Source of the DNA: Gammaproteobacteria bacterium
GTDB lineage: Bacteria > Pseudomonadota > Gammaproteobacteria > Pseudomonadales > Azotimanducaceae
NCBI GenBank assembly: GCA_012960535.1
Contig: DUBB01000014.1
Span: 92,382 to 156,381 of the forward strand
Reading direction: 5' to 3'
Length of the DNA stretch: 64,000 nt
Shown: in pieces, positions 1 to 8,299 of the stretch
How the letters are laid out: each line of letters begins with the position of its first letter
How positions within the stretch are numbered: position 1 is the stretch's first letter
The notes under the pieces: generated by a model
Told to the model about the DNA's origin: nothing
The model's database searches: none
What the model saw: only the letters and a program-made list of their open reading frames with translations
Program-made: the position numbers and the translations under genes

Positions 1-518
1 GTCTGCAGCAGACCGTGGAATGAAACAACGCCAGCGACCTTCAGTCCGCCTCGGATGCACTCCAGCGCTGCCATCCCACCGAAACAATAACCAATAGCCG
101 CTGCACTACAGCGATTGTCCACACTTGGGTGGGCCAGACCTCTATCAAGCCACACCTGTAGCTGGGACCTGAGAAATTCATGATCATGGTCTAGAGCCAC
201 CATGGCCTGGAAGCATTTATTTTGGAAACCTTCAATATCCTTGGGATTTTTTGGCCATAATCGCTCGTTTGCAGGAACGTTATCACCATACATGTCTATA
301 GCGAGGCCCACATAGCCCAGCCTTGCCAGATATTCGGCAACGTCGACATCAAAGAATTTCAGTCCCTGGTAGTTATGGATAACCAGAACCAGGGGTCGGG
401 GTCCAACTGCTTCAGAGGGTGCCACCAGATGGCCGACGTGGTCGGTTCCCCGGAACCGGAATTTGATATCTGCTCTTTGCAGGGAGGCTTCGGGCCAGAA
501 GCTGGGGCTAGGATGCAT
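1..518 (-). CDS. Dienelactone hydrolase family protein (truncated by window edge)
   Basis: Alpha/beta hydrolase of the dienelactone hydrolase (DLH) family; the C-terminus lies beyond the left edge. Reading leftwards from ATG at 518, the protein shows the DLH nucleophile elbow GYCFGGMAAL near residue 145, with Cys as predicted nucleophile, preceded by a strand LVLVIHNYQGL near residue 40 that would form the oxyanion region. The acid and His of the triad are off-window. DLH proteins hydrolyse lactone or ester bonds, often in aromatic catabolism; the substrate here is unknown. An in-frame stop lies about 20 codons upstream, so ATG 518 or a nearby alternative codon is the start. A second, divergent DLH protein lies at 12.4 kb. 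Confidence 0.8.
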   Translation of the reverse strand, partial: MHPSPSFWPEASLQRADIKFRFRGTDHVGHLVAPSEAVGPRPLVLVIHNYQGLKFFDVDVAEYLARLGYVGLAIDMYGDNVPANERLWPKNPKDIEGFQNKCFQAMVALDHDHEFLRSQLQVWLDRGLAHPSVDNRCSAAAIGYCFGGMAALECIRGGLKVAGVVSFHGLLQ

Positions 519-764
519 TGGACTGGTACCAGTATAGCTTGATTGAACCAGATATAATCTATCGAAAACCTGTTTGCGTCAATGAAATAGAGCCTGAAGG
601 TTGCTTGATGACCCGCTTGCCAGGCTATTGCTGGTAGCCCAGCGAGATTAAAGTACTCGGAATGATCCAGGTATTGAGCAGGATACAATACTGTTAGATG
701 ACTATAGAATTTGAAGTTATCACAGGGTTGCAACGATTCAAGGGATATAAGGAGTTGAAGGTCG

Positions 765-1175
765 ATGATTGGCAATAATAAATTGTTTGATGCGTTTGTT
801 TCTGATCATCGCTGGGCGGTGCTTACCAGTCTGCGAGGGGGTGGGAGTCCAGTATCATCGGTGGTTGCCTATGCTAGAGAAGGTGATCAATTAGTGGTCA
901 GTACGCCCGGTGCAACCTTCAAACGCTTGACCATTGAACGCGATGCTAGAGTCAATATGTGTGTGCTGAGTTCATCTGAGCCGTTTAATTTTGTCAGCAT
1001 TGAAGCTAATGCAGCCGTTGAGACCGATCATCTGGTTGAGTCGACAAGACGGATTTTGGTGAAAATCGCTGGCAGCGGTTATGAGCAACCCGATGATCTT
1101 GAAGTCTGGCTCAAACAACAGGCAAGAGTGATATTGCGAATTAGCCCGCAACGCGTTTCGGGTGTTATTCGCTAA
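765..1175 (+). CDS. PPOX-class (pyridoxamine 5'-phosphate oxidase-like) flavin split-barrel protein
   Basis: A 136-aa protein with the compact split-barrel layout of PPOX/F420-dependent proteins: an N-terminal strand pair (WAVLTSLRGGGSPVSSVV), a second pair (DQLVVSTPGATFKRLTIERD) and a third (VNMCVLSSSEPFNFVSIEANA). Family members bind FMN or F420 and reduce small ligands; which one applies cannot be read from sequence. The start ATG is preceded by a good Shine-Dalgarno (aaggag, about 10 nt upstream). The next gene, a DUF167 protein, begins 13 nt after this stop, so the two are probably co-transcribed. Family assignment is firm, function is not. Confidence 0.8.
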   Translation: MIGNNKLFDAFVSDHRWAVLTSLRGGGSPVSSVVAYAREGDQLVVSTPGATFKRLTIERDARVNMCVLSSSEPFNFVSIEANAAVETDHLVESTRRILVKIAGSGYEQPDDLEVWLKQQARVILRISPQRVSGVIR

Positions 1176-1188
1176 GTGGGGAACAGCG

Positions 1189-1467
1189 ATGAACCAAAAA
1201 AGCATTGAAGAATTGACCCAATTACAAACGGGTGATCGGGTGGAAGTTCGAGTGACCGCCGGCGCCAGCAGCAATCGGCTATGGATCGAAAATGCTGGCG
1301 ACAGCAGAGTGAAGATAAAAATTGCTGTCACTGCAATCGCTGAAAAATTTAAAGCCAATGCTGCAGTACTTGCATTGTTGTCGAAGAAATTGGGCCTGCC
1401 GAAGGGAAATTTCAGACTGGTTCGAGGCAAGACCAGCAAAAACAAACTATATGAGATTGTCGAGTAG
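1189..1467 (+). CDS. DUF167 (YggU-type) family protein
   Basis: A 92-aa protein matching the DUF167/YggU fold pattern: an N-terminal strand GDRVEVRVTAGASSNRL, a central KIKIAVTAIAEKFKANAAVLALLSKKLGLPKGNFRLVRGKTSKNK with the family's characteristic conserved lysines, then a short C-terminal strand. The family is widespread, small and cytosolic with no settled biochemical role. I chose ATG 1189 because the homologous region begins there and a GGGG-containing ribosome site precedes it; an in-frame TTG lies 27 nt upstream, inside the preceding gene. It follows the PPOX gene in the same direction. Confidence 0.8.
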   Translation: MNQKSIEELTQLQTGDRVEVRVTAGASSNRLWIENAGDSRVKIKIAVTAIAEKFKANAAVLALLSKKLGLPKGNFRLVRGKTSKNKLYEIVE

Positions 1468-1639
1468 ACACTAGCTTGATCGGAATTTTTGGATCGGTTT
1501 GGGTACTGCCCGAAGCGTCGTCTCGTTTTCAGGGTTTAGCATAGATTGTTCGGGATATTGCGCTTTTGACCTAGGGCGATTCATTCTTAAAACTAACGTT
1601 CATGCTATGGTTGAATGACTAGAAACTTGGAGATTTAGT

Positions 1640-3142
1640 ATGCAGGTAGTGATCGCCACCATGAGTCACGAAACCAATACGTTTTCACCCGTCGTTACCG
1701 ATCTTGAGCGGTTTTCGGGAGGCGAAGCATTTCCGCCCTCTGGTATAAGGGCAGAAACAAGCTATAGAGGTACGGCAAGCTGCGTTGGTGGATTCCTGCA
1801 AGCCGCTGATGAAGCTGGCGCTTCGGTCAGTTTGCCCATTGTTGCTGCTGCCCCACCCTCTGGCCCCGTTGAAGATGAAGCCTTTGAAGCTATCTGCCGG
1901 GAAATTGTGGAAGCAGCGCGCCAGCAACCGGATGCTATTTTGCTCGATCTGCATGGGGCTATGGTGACTCGATCCTTTGAAGATGGTGAAGGCGAGTTAT
2001 TAAGCAGGATCCGTGCAGTTGCGCCTGATGTCCCGATTGCCGTAGCCCTGGATATGCACGCTAATCTTTACCCCGATATGGTTACTCATGCCACGGTGAT
2101 TGCGGGCTATCAGACTTATCCTCATATCGATATGGATAAGACTGCATTGAAATCAGGCCGAGTGCTGATGCGGGCGTTGCGGGCAGAAGTAGTGCCGATC
2201 ATGTCCTGGGGCAATATACCCATGTTGCCCCACGTCATGCGTCAGGGAACGGATGATTTCCCGAATAAAGCGCTGCAGCAGCGAGCGCAGCAAATGGAAA
2301 CGCAAGGTGCGCTGATGGTGAGTCTGTTTACTGGATTTCCGCACGCCGATATTGCCAATGCCGGCTTATCCGTTGTTGTTGTAACCGACAATGACCAGGC
2401 GCTGGCGGATCAGTTCCGAGATGAATTGTTAAAGATGGCCTGGGAACAGCGTGAGCGCTTTATCTATGAGCCCGAGCCACTTGATGTGTCAGTTGCACGG
2501 GCGCTTGAGTTGGCCGACCAGGATGGGCCGGTACTGTTGTTGGATCATTATGACAATACAGCGTCCGGCGGAACCATGGATACCACAGAAGTACTGCGTG
2601 AGATTTTAAATCAAGGCCTGGAAGATGTTGCAGTGTTTGGTTTTTATGACCCGCAAGTGGTAGAGCAATTAGCAAGTGCCGGTATCGGCGCCGAAGTGAC
2701 TATCTCACTGGGCGCAAAACTACCGATGCCAGCACTGGCTGAACAAAGTTCCCCGCTTGAGCTGACCGGGAGGGTAAAACTGATATCTGACGGTTTGTTT
2801 CCGGCGACAGTGGCGATGGCCCGGGGATTAACCATGAACATGGGTAAAACAGTGGTTTTCACCACTGGCAAGGTCGATATCGTGATTATATCCAGGCATA
2901 TAGAACCCTTTGATCCCGGTTGCTTTAAAAGCCTTGGGATTGATCCAGCTAGTCGGCGCTACCTGATGTTGAAATCCCGGATCCATTACCGGGTTGGTTT
3001 TATGCCCATCGTTAAAAAAGTGGTCGAGTGCGCTGGTCGAGGCGTGTGTACCTCTGATTACTCGGAACTGACCTTCAGGCAGGTTCGTCGACCGATTTAC
3101 CCTCTTGATGGGATAAATTCCCTGGCAGGTCTGGAAAATTAA
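1640..3142 (+). CDS. M81 family metallopeptidase (MlrC/microcystinase-like)
   Basis: A 500-aa protein of the M81/MlrC family, whose founding member finishes breakdown of linear microcystin in Sphingomonads; most relatives have unknown substrates. Family signatures in order: TMSHETNTFSP (His10, Glu11), LLDLHGAM (Asp103, His105), ALDMHANLYPDM (Asp138, His140) and TYPHIDMDKT (His162, Asp164), which together would make the metal site. The C-terminal domain starts near residue 290 (PVLLLDHYDNTASGGTMD). No signal peptide is visible, so it is probably cytosolic. Length is typical. It stands alone between the DUF167 gene and a BCAA aminotransferase; a small hydrolysed peptide or amide is a likely substrate (inference). 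Confidence 0.85.
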   Translation: MQVVIATMSHETNTFSPVVTDLERFSGGEAFPPSGIRAETSYRGTASCVGGFLQAADEAGASVSLPIVAAAPPSGPVEDEAFEAICREIVEAARQQPDAILLDLHGAMVTRSFEDGEGELLSRIRAVAPDVPIAVALDMHANLYPDMVTHATVIAGYQTYPHIDMDKTALKSGRVLMRALRAEVVPIMSWGNIPMLPHVMRQGTDDFPNKALQQRAQQMETQGALMVSLFTGFPHADIANAGLSVVVVTDNDQALADQFRDELLKMAWEQRERFIYEPEPLDVSVARALELADQDGPVLLLDHYDNTASGGTMDTTEVLREILNQGLEDVAVFGFYDPQVVEQLASAGIGAEVTISLGAKLPMPALAEQSSPLELTGRVKLISDGLFPATVAMARGLTMNMGKTVVFTTGKVDIVIISRHIEPFDPGCFKSLGIDPASRRYLMLKSRIHYRVGFMPIVKKVVECAGRGVCTSDYSELTFRQVRRPIYPLDGINSLAGLEN

Positions 3143-3422
3143 TCGGTCGTATCCCATTGGCCTGACAATAGTACAACTCGGGTGTTGGGCGATCGATGCT
3201 TGTACTTTGCTGTTATCTGCTTAATTAAAGGTAGTATCGGCTCGATGGGATAGGGTGATCAATCCAAGCGCAGCACTTGGAATCCATTTGTTGGTCTTAT
3301 AGCATGGTCCCAACAGCGTTGTGTCGGCAGCGGCGCAGAGGCTGTTTTAGGTAGTGGTTTAAGTTTACTGATGCAATGTGGTTTGCTTTGGAACCGGTTA
3401 ATTTACAGGTGAGAAACAAGAG

Positions 3423-4457
3423 ATGGCGGTAGAAAAGAAAGACCTTGATTGGGGTAGCCTTGGCTTTTCCTATATTAAAACAGACACTCGTTTTCGGGCA
3501 CGATGGAGCCAGGGTCATTGGCAACCAGGAGAGCTGGTTGATTCAGAGGTAATGGAGGTTCATGAAGGATCACCAGTGCTTCATTATGCTCAGGCCTGCT
3601 TTGAGGGTTTAAAAGCTCAGACTAGCCCAGACGACAAAATATTGTTATTTCGACCCGACATGAATTGTCAACGTATGGCCCAGACTGCTGAGCGGTTAGT
3701 CATGCCGGAGGTGCCTGAAGCGCTTTTCATGCAGGGCATTACCGAATGTATTAAAGCCAACAAGGCCTGGGTGCCTCCCAGTGGCTCGGGCGCTAGTCTG
3801 TATGTGAGGCCGTTTCTTATCGGCGTGGGTGAGAACCTGGGATTGCGTCCCGCGCCGGAATACGAATTCAGGGTGTTTGTCTGTCCAGTTGGTCCCTACT
3901 ATAAAAGTGGTGGATTGAGCTTGATCAGTTTGGCAGTCACGGATGTAGATAGAGCAGCACCCAAAGGGACCGGGCGTTTTAAAGCCGGTGCAAATTATGC
4001 TGGAGGCTTAATGGCAACCCAGTTAGCGAATCAACTCGGCGCCAATGAAGCGTTATACCTGGATGCAGGCGAAAGGCGGTATTTAGAAGAAGCCGGGTCG
4101 GCTAACATATTTCTGGTGATGAAAAATGGCAAATTTGTGGTGCCGGAGTCTCCTTCGATCTTGCCAGGTGTGACCAGGCGGTCAGTTATTACCCTGGCAG
4201 AGGACCAACTTGGCCTGGAAGCCCAGCGCCGTCCCGTTGATCTGCGCAACGAGATCGAAGACATTGATGAATTCGGGGCCTGCGGTACGGCTGCCGTTAT
4301 TTCTCCCGTGGGTAAGGTTTTTGTAGACGAGCAGTGGCATCACTTCTATGGTGGCGGTGAAGCAATCGGGCCGACCACGCAGAAGCTGTATGATATGCTA
4401 ACCCGACTCCAGAGAGGTGAACGGGAAGACCCTTATGGCTGGACTGTTGAAGTTTGA
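3423..4457 (+). CDS. ilvE: Branched-chain amino acid aminotransferase
   Basis: A 344-aa fold-type IV PLP enzyme that transfers amino groups between Leu/Ile/Val and 2-oxoglutarate. It belongs to the longer type II BCAT group (eukaryote-like), not the roughly 310-aa E. coli IlvE type. Visible signatures are HYAQACFEGLKA (residues 54-65), the PLP lysine in GRFKAGANYAGG (Lys187) and YLEEAGSANIF with the PLP-ring Glu223. The C-terminal block EFGACGTAAVISPV is typical. The start has a usable ribosome site (aggtgag). No other ilv or leu gene is in the window, so it seems monocistronic. Confidence 0.93.
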   Translation: MAVEKKDLDWGSLGFSYIKTDTRFRARWSQGHWQPGELVDSEVMEVHEGSPVLHYAQACFEGLKAQTSPDDKILLFRPDMNCQRMAQTAERLVMPEVPEALFMQGITECIKANKAWVPPSGSGASLYVRPFLIGVGENLGLRPAPEYEFRVFVCPVGPYYKSGGLSLISLAVTDVDRAAPKGTGRFKAGANYAGGLMATQLANQLGANEALYLDAGERRYLEEAGSANIFLVMKNGKFVVPESPSILPGVTRRSVITLAEDQLGLEAQRRPVDLRNEIEDIDEFGACGTAAVISPVGKVFVDEQWHHFYGGGEAIGPTTQKLYDMLTRLQRGEREDPYGWTVEV

Positions 4458-4481
4458 TTTTTCTGGCTTTTCAGGTGCTGA

Positions 4482-5930
4482 TTATCTGGGCCGCAAGGGA
4501 TCCCTGGCGATATCTGTCAGGTTCTGTTGATGGCGCTGTTTTAGGTTCGATACCTTGTCAGGGTGGCTTTCCAATAGGTTGAACAGTTCCAGAGGGTCTT
4601 CATTCAAATTGTAAAGGGCGGCAGATTCCTGTTGGTCGTTTATCAGTAGTTTCCAGTTACCTTTCCTGATCGCATAGTCGAATCCGTCGGGTGTGGGCAG
4701 TGCCCAGTGAAAAGTGCGTTCTTGCTGCAACTCTGCCTGGGCAAGAACAGCTGCTATATTGCGGCTATCAATGGGACGATCATCAGGAACGGAAACAGCG
4801 CTGTATGCCAGTAAGGTTGCGAACCAGTCGGTGCCAATGACGAGGGCATCTGAGCTTTTGCCGGCAGGCAGGACACCTGGGTAACGAATGATAGCCGGTA
4901 CTCTGAGACCCCCTTCAGAAAGGAAGTGTTTCCTGCCTTTTAATCCGTTAGTGCTGCCGTAGGCATTCACTTCCCACCAGTTGATCCACCGTTCAGTCAC
5001 CGGGCCATTGTCACTGGCGAAGACCACGATGGTATTGTTTCGAAGCCCGGTTTTATCGATTTCATCAAGCACCTTGCCGATTTGTGCATCCATATAAGTG
5101 ATGTTTGCGTAATACTCACCAGGACCTCGAGGTGTAAGTGCTGATTTAGGTATATTTTTTCCGCCTGAAGGTATGGGTACGATGGGTCCTCGGGTATATT
5201 GCGCGTACAAGGCGTTATATTCGTCTGGATTTTCGATGGAAGTATGCGGCTCCGCCATGCTCAACATGAGAAAGAAGGGTTGTTTACTGCGGCGCTTGTT
5301 CAGCCATTGAATTGCCTCATCTGCATATAATTGAGCGGTATATCCGTGCTGCATAGCCAGTGCCTGGCGATTTCGGTATAGGTTGGTGGGATTCTTGTTG
5401 GTTGGGACCTGGAAAGCATTATGCCCATAAAAATAAGTAAAACCCTGATCGTTGGGTTGAGGTTCAGAGCTAGATCCTAGATCACTATTGAGGTGCCATT
5501 TACCAATCAGGGCAGTCTGGTAGCCGGCATCACGAAGCAGTTCGGCAAGGGTGAGTTCCTCATCACGCAGAAAGATACCGCTGTTAGCCGGAATCCAGCT
5601 CTGGATTCCGGTTCGGTATGGCTGCCGTCCTGTGAGTAAACCTGCTCTGGAAGGAGAGCATAATGCTGATGGTGCGTAATAATTGCTCAGTGTTAATCCT
5701 GATCCGGCCAGTGCATCGAGATTGGGTGTCTTGATGACCGGATGGCCCGTGTGGCCAAGATCGCCTAGTCCGAGGTCATCTACGTAAATGAGCAGCAGGT
5801 TGGGTTTGTCAACGGCATTGACAGTCAGGCAAGTGCCGATCAGAAAGAGCGTCAGGGTTATGCGCAGATAACCCAGTGTCGATTGATAAATACGGTTGCC
5901 GGTTGTTGTTTGATGCTTTTTGGCCTGCAT
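4482..5930 (-). CDS. Secreted type I sulfatase (arylsulfatase family)
   Basis: A 482-aa type I sulfatase. A hydrophobic stretch at residues 21-40 is a likely signal peptide. The metal-binding N-terminus is LLIYVDDLGLGDLG (Asp51, Asp52) and the formylglycine motif is CSPSRAGLLTG, with Cys91 as the residue to be oxidised. GKWHL and FASDNGP supply further active-site residues. The CxPSR form is the Cys-type sulfatase; no formylglycine-generating enzyme or anSME is in this window. Likely role: removal of sulfate esters from algal polysaccharide or another sulfated compound in the periplasm. The gene converges on ilvE with only 24 nt between the stops. Substrate unknown. Confidence 0.9.
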   Translation of the reverse strand: MQAKKHQTTTGNRIYQSTLGYLRITLTLFLIGTCLTVNAVDKPNLLLIYVDDLGLGDLGHTGHPVIKTPNLDALAGSGLTLSNYYAPSALCSPSRAGLLTGRQPYRTGIQSWIPANSGIFLRDEELTLAELLRDAGYQTALIGKWHLNSDLGSSSEPQPNDQGFTYFYGHNAFQVPTNKNPTNLYRNRQALAMQHGYTAQLYADEAIQWLNKRRSKQPFFLMLSMAEPHTSIENPDEYNALYAQYTRGPIVPIPSGGKNIPKSALTPRGPGEYYANITYMDAQIGKVLDEIDKTGLRNNTIVVFASDNGPVTERWINWWEVNAYGSTNGLKGRKHFLSEGGLRVPAIIRYPGVLPAGKSSDALVIGTDWFATLLAYSAVSVPDDRPIDSRNIAAVLAQAELQQERTFHWALPTPDGFDYAIRKGNWKLLINDQQESAALYNLNEDPLELFNLLESHPDKVSNLKQRHQQNLTDIARDPLRPR

Positions 5931-6677
5931 AGGATGATCCTAGTGTGCCTGTGATGGTTATAACGGAGTGTGACATGTAGCGAAAGCAGAGGAAACCGCC
6001 AGAGCGTTCTATGGATCAGGGGTTAAAGGCTGGGCAAGCCGGGTAGAGAATCAGCTTGTTAGCTTGTTAGTGGGCCTGACTATGAACTTGGTTAGCGTCT
6101 TTTGTGGGGCTTAGCGTAAACGTCTTATCAATGGCAGCCTCTTTTGAGGGAATTATGTTGAAAGGGCTAGTGTGGTTACCGGCGTCACCGGGTTTTTTCA
6201 ATTGCCTGTTTTGGTTGTTTTGTGAGAGCCTTATCAAGCGGTGCCCGAATCAGGTAATAATAGATCCTGATCCATGACTGGGTGAGTTATTTTTTAGATA
6301 AAGCAGCATCGAGTGGAGTACATTCATCATTTTTCTGGAACCCTTTGATGCTGTTTTTTCATGGTTTCAGGTTTGTCCGGTAATGGGTTTAGTACATTAC
6401 TAATTACTCTTTAGTATCAGCATTTTGTGGGAGTTCTTCGCAGTCGTTTTTGTTTTTCGGGGCGCGCATGGAGTGATGTACTTGTCCTTGAAGGTATGGC
6501 CATTTTTCCAATGGGTTGGCAGCCTAGTCATGTGTCTCTCGGTCAGTTCGATGGCTGTGCCAGGTGGGCGAAGTTTCCTGGCGCGCCGGGACTGTAACAG
6601 CATTAATGCAAGTCATTAGTGTATGTGTAAGCGGGTATGTGTAAGAATCGTTAGAGCAGACCTTAACTGGAAAACGG
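5931..6677. other. Long intergenic region without a supported gene
   Basis: About 750 nt between the divergently read sulfatase and the GST remnant. Short open frames here begin at weak start codons and resemble nothing known. A low-symmetry inverted repeat (cagcatc near 6304 and gatgctg near 6347, followed by six T) could be a weak terminator, but its 36-nt loop argues against this. Two copies of the heptamer agcttgt occur near 6051-6064. This is probably decayed DNA plus the sulfatase promoter. Confidence 0.4.
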
Positions 6678-6891
6678 ATGACTATTGACAACCCTGAGCG
6701 GTTTAAAGTCGTTTCAGGATCACCTTATGCCAGAAAAATATCGGCTTACTTGCCTTACCGACAGATCGGCCATGCCGTTATAATGGGTGACCAGGCTGAG
6801 TTTGAGAACCTGCCGGACTATTGCCCAGCATCAGGTAGATGACATTGCCAAGGACGGCGGCTGTGAAGCACTGCTGCGGAATTTAATATGA
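6678..6891 (+). pseudogene. Glutathione S-transferase remnant (N-terminal motif plus C-terminal tail)
   Basis: From ATG 6678 the frame gives RFKVVSGSPYARKISAYL, which matches the GST N-terminal thioredoxin-fold start (SPY/F-x-RK). That frame stops at 6842 after 54 codons, whereas a GST needs about 200-300. A second frame, shifted by one, runs into a tail DDIAKDGGCEALLRNLI that resembles a GST C-terminus and ends with a TGA overlapping the next gene's ATG (ATGA). I infer a GST that lost its middle and acquired a frame change but kept both ends and its coupling to the downstream DSBA-like gene. GST and DSBA-like isomerases often sit together. Assignment rests on short motifs. Confidence 0.5.
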
Positions 6892-8183
6892 ATATCAGAA
6901 CGAAACTCAAGTCAGCCTTCATGAGCGCGCTCTCGTCGCAGGGGTTTAATCAGTTTTTACAGCATAAGGCTAGAGTATTAAGAAGACTCAGGTCAGGAAA
7001 TCCCCAGGTACATTATTTTCATCAAGTAGACGATCCTTATAGCCATCTGGCAGTCCAGAAACTGGATTTGCTTAAGGACAGCTATGAGGTCGATTTCAAT
7101 GTTCATCTCGTCAATGGTCCAACTGCTGAATTTAAGGGAGATCAGGAAAGATTCGATCACTGGGCACAAGCCGATGCGCAAGCTATTGCCAGTTACTATG
7201 GAACCCACCTCGACTGTTTTGGCGCACGACCAACGGCAAACCAGGTCGCCATTGCTAATGGTCAGCTGACTGAGCATCTGCATTCAGCGGAATTTGCCGC
7301 GCTTGCTATCGATTTGGGCGACAAACTGTGGCAGGGAGTGCCATTACTCGGCGACCTGGGCAAGGCTGAAGAAGTTCTTCGGGCGGGTGACAAGCTAAGA
7401 TCTGGATTAGGGCACTACCTGGGCGCAATGTTCTATTTTGATGGTGAATGGTTCTGGGGCATTGACCGAATTCGCTGTCTGGAGCAGCGGCTCATCAGTG
7501 AGGGCTTTGCCAGGAATAGAGACCCTCAGGCTTTAGTACCGGAACCCGGGTTTGGTGATAGGGTGTCCACCAACGGCAGTGATATCACCCTGGAATATTT
7601 TCCCTCACTGCGTAGTCCGTATACAGCCGTGGGGCATATGGGTGTATTAAGCCTGCTTGAGCGAACCGGTGTTACGCTCAGGCTTCGTCCAGTTCTACCC
7701 ATGATGATGAGAGGGATTCCGGCTCCCAGGGCCAAGCAGCTTTATATCATCAGGGACGCAGCCCGCGAGGCACGCTTCAGGGGTATTGATTTTGGTCATA
7801 TTGTTGATCCATTTGGTGAACCGGTGCGACGCGCATTTGCTCTATTTCCTGCAGCACAAGCTTTGGGTAAAGGATTGCAATTTGTGACTGCCTATCTGGA
7901 AGCGGCCTGGACCAGGGGCTTGGATATTACCACGCAGACGGGTTTGAGAAGGGTTGTTGAATCGGCCGGTCTGGATTGGCAGGCGCTCAATGATATGAGC
8001 AGGGGAACGGACTGGCAGGCTCTGCTGGATGAAAATTTGCAAGCGATGCTGGAAAGCGGTTTATGGGGTGTGCCCAGCTTTAGGGTGACAGGTGGGGGTA
8101 TATCGGAAAGTTTTTCATGCTGGGGGCAGGATCGTTTGTGGCGAGTTGAAGCGGAAATTTTAAGTCGCACGGCCACACCCTGA
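6888..8183 (+). CDS. Double-domain DSBA/HCCA-isomerase-like protein
   Basis: A 431-aa protein carrying two thioredoxin-fold DSBA-like domains in tandem. Domain 1 starts VHYFHQVDDPYSHLAV (residues 41-56) and closes with WFWGIDRIRCLEQRL (about 188-202). Domain 2 starts LEYFPSLRSPYTAV (235-248) and closes with SCWGQDRLWRVEAEIL near the C-terminus. The SPY/DPY motifs and the WGxDRL closures match 2-hydroxychromene-2-carboxylate isomerase and kappa-class GST relatives; the CxxC of true DsbA is absent, so disulfide chemistry is unlikely. Single-domain relatives are about 200 aa, so this is a duplication-fusion. A glutathione-dependent isomerase role is inferred. Start overlaps the GST remnant's last codon. 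Confidence 0.75.
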   Translation: MNIRTKLKSAFMSALSSQGFNQFLQHKARVLRRLRSGNPQVHYFHQVDDPYSHLAVQKLDLLKDSYEVDFNVHLVNGPTAEFKGDQERFDHWAQADAQAIASYYGTHLDCFGARPTANQVAIANGQLTEHLHSAEFAALAIDLGDKLWQGVPLLGDLGKAEEVLRAGDKLRSGLGHYLGAMFYFDGEWFWGIDRIRCLEQRLISEGFARNRDPQALVPEPGFGDRVSTNGSDITLEYFPSLRSPYTAVGHMGVLSLLERTGVTLRLRPVLPMMMRGIPAPRAKQLYIIRDAAREARFRGIDFGHIVDPFGEPVRRAFALFPAAQALGKGLQFVTAYLEAAWTRGLDITTQTGLRRVVESAGLDWQALNDMSRGTDWQALLDENLQAMLESGLWGVPSFRVTGGGISESFSCWGQDRLWRVEAEILSRTATP

Positions 8184-8299
8184 TCTATTTTTTTAAGGGC
8201 AGTCTGAAGTGGCATGGGGAATCACATTGTCGAGTCGCAGTTTAGATAAGGGCTAGCGGGGCGGGTATTGTATAGCCTTAGCCGTGCTATCCTGCAAAG

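Noticed and set aside
359..775. 138-codon minus-strand frame overlapping the left-edge hydrolase
   Set aside because: It is a shadow of the hydrolase in another frame, continuing into upstream non-coding DNA.
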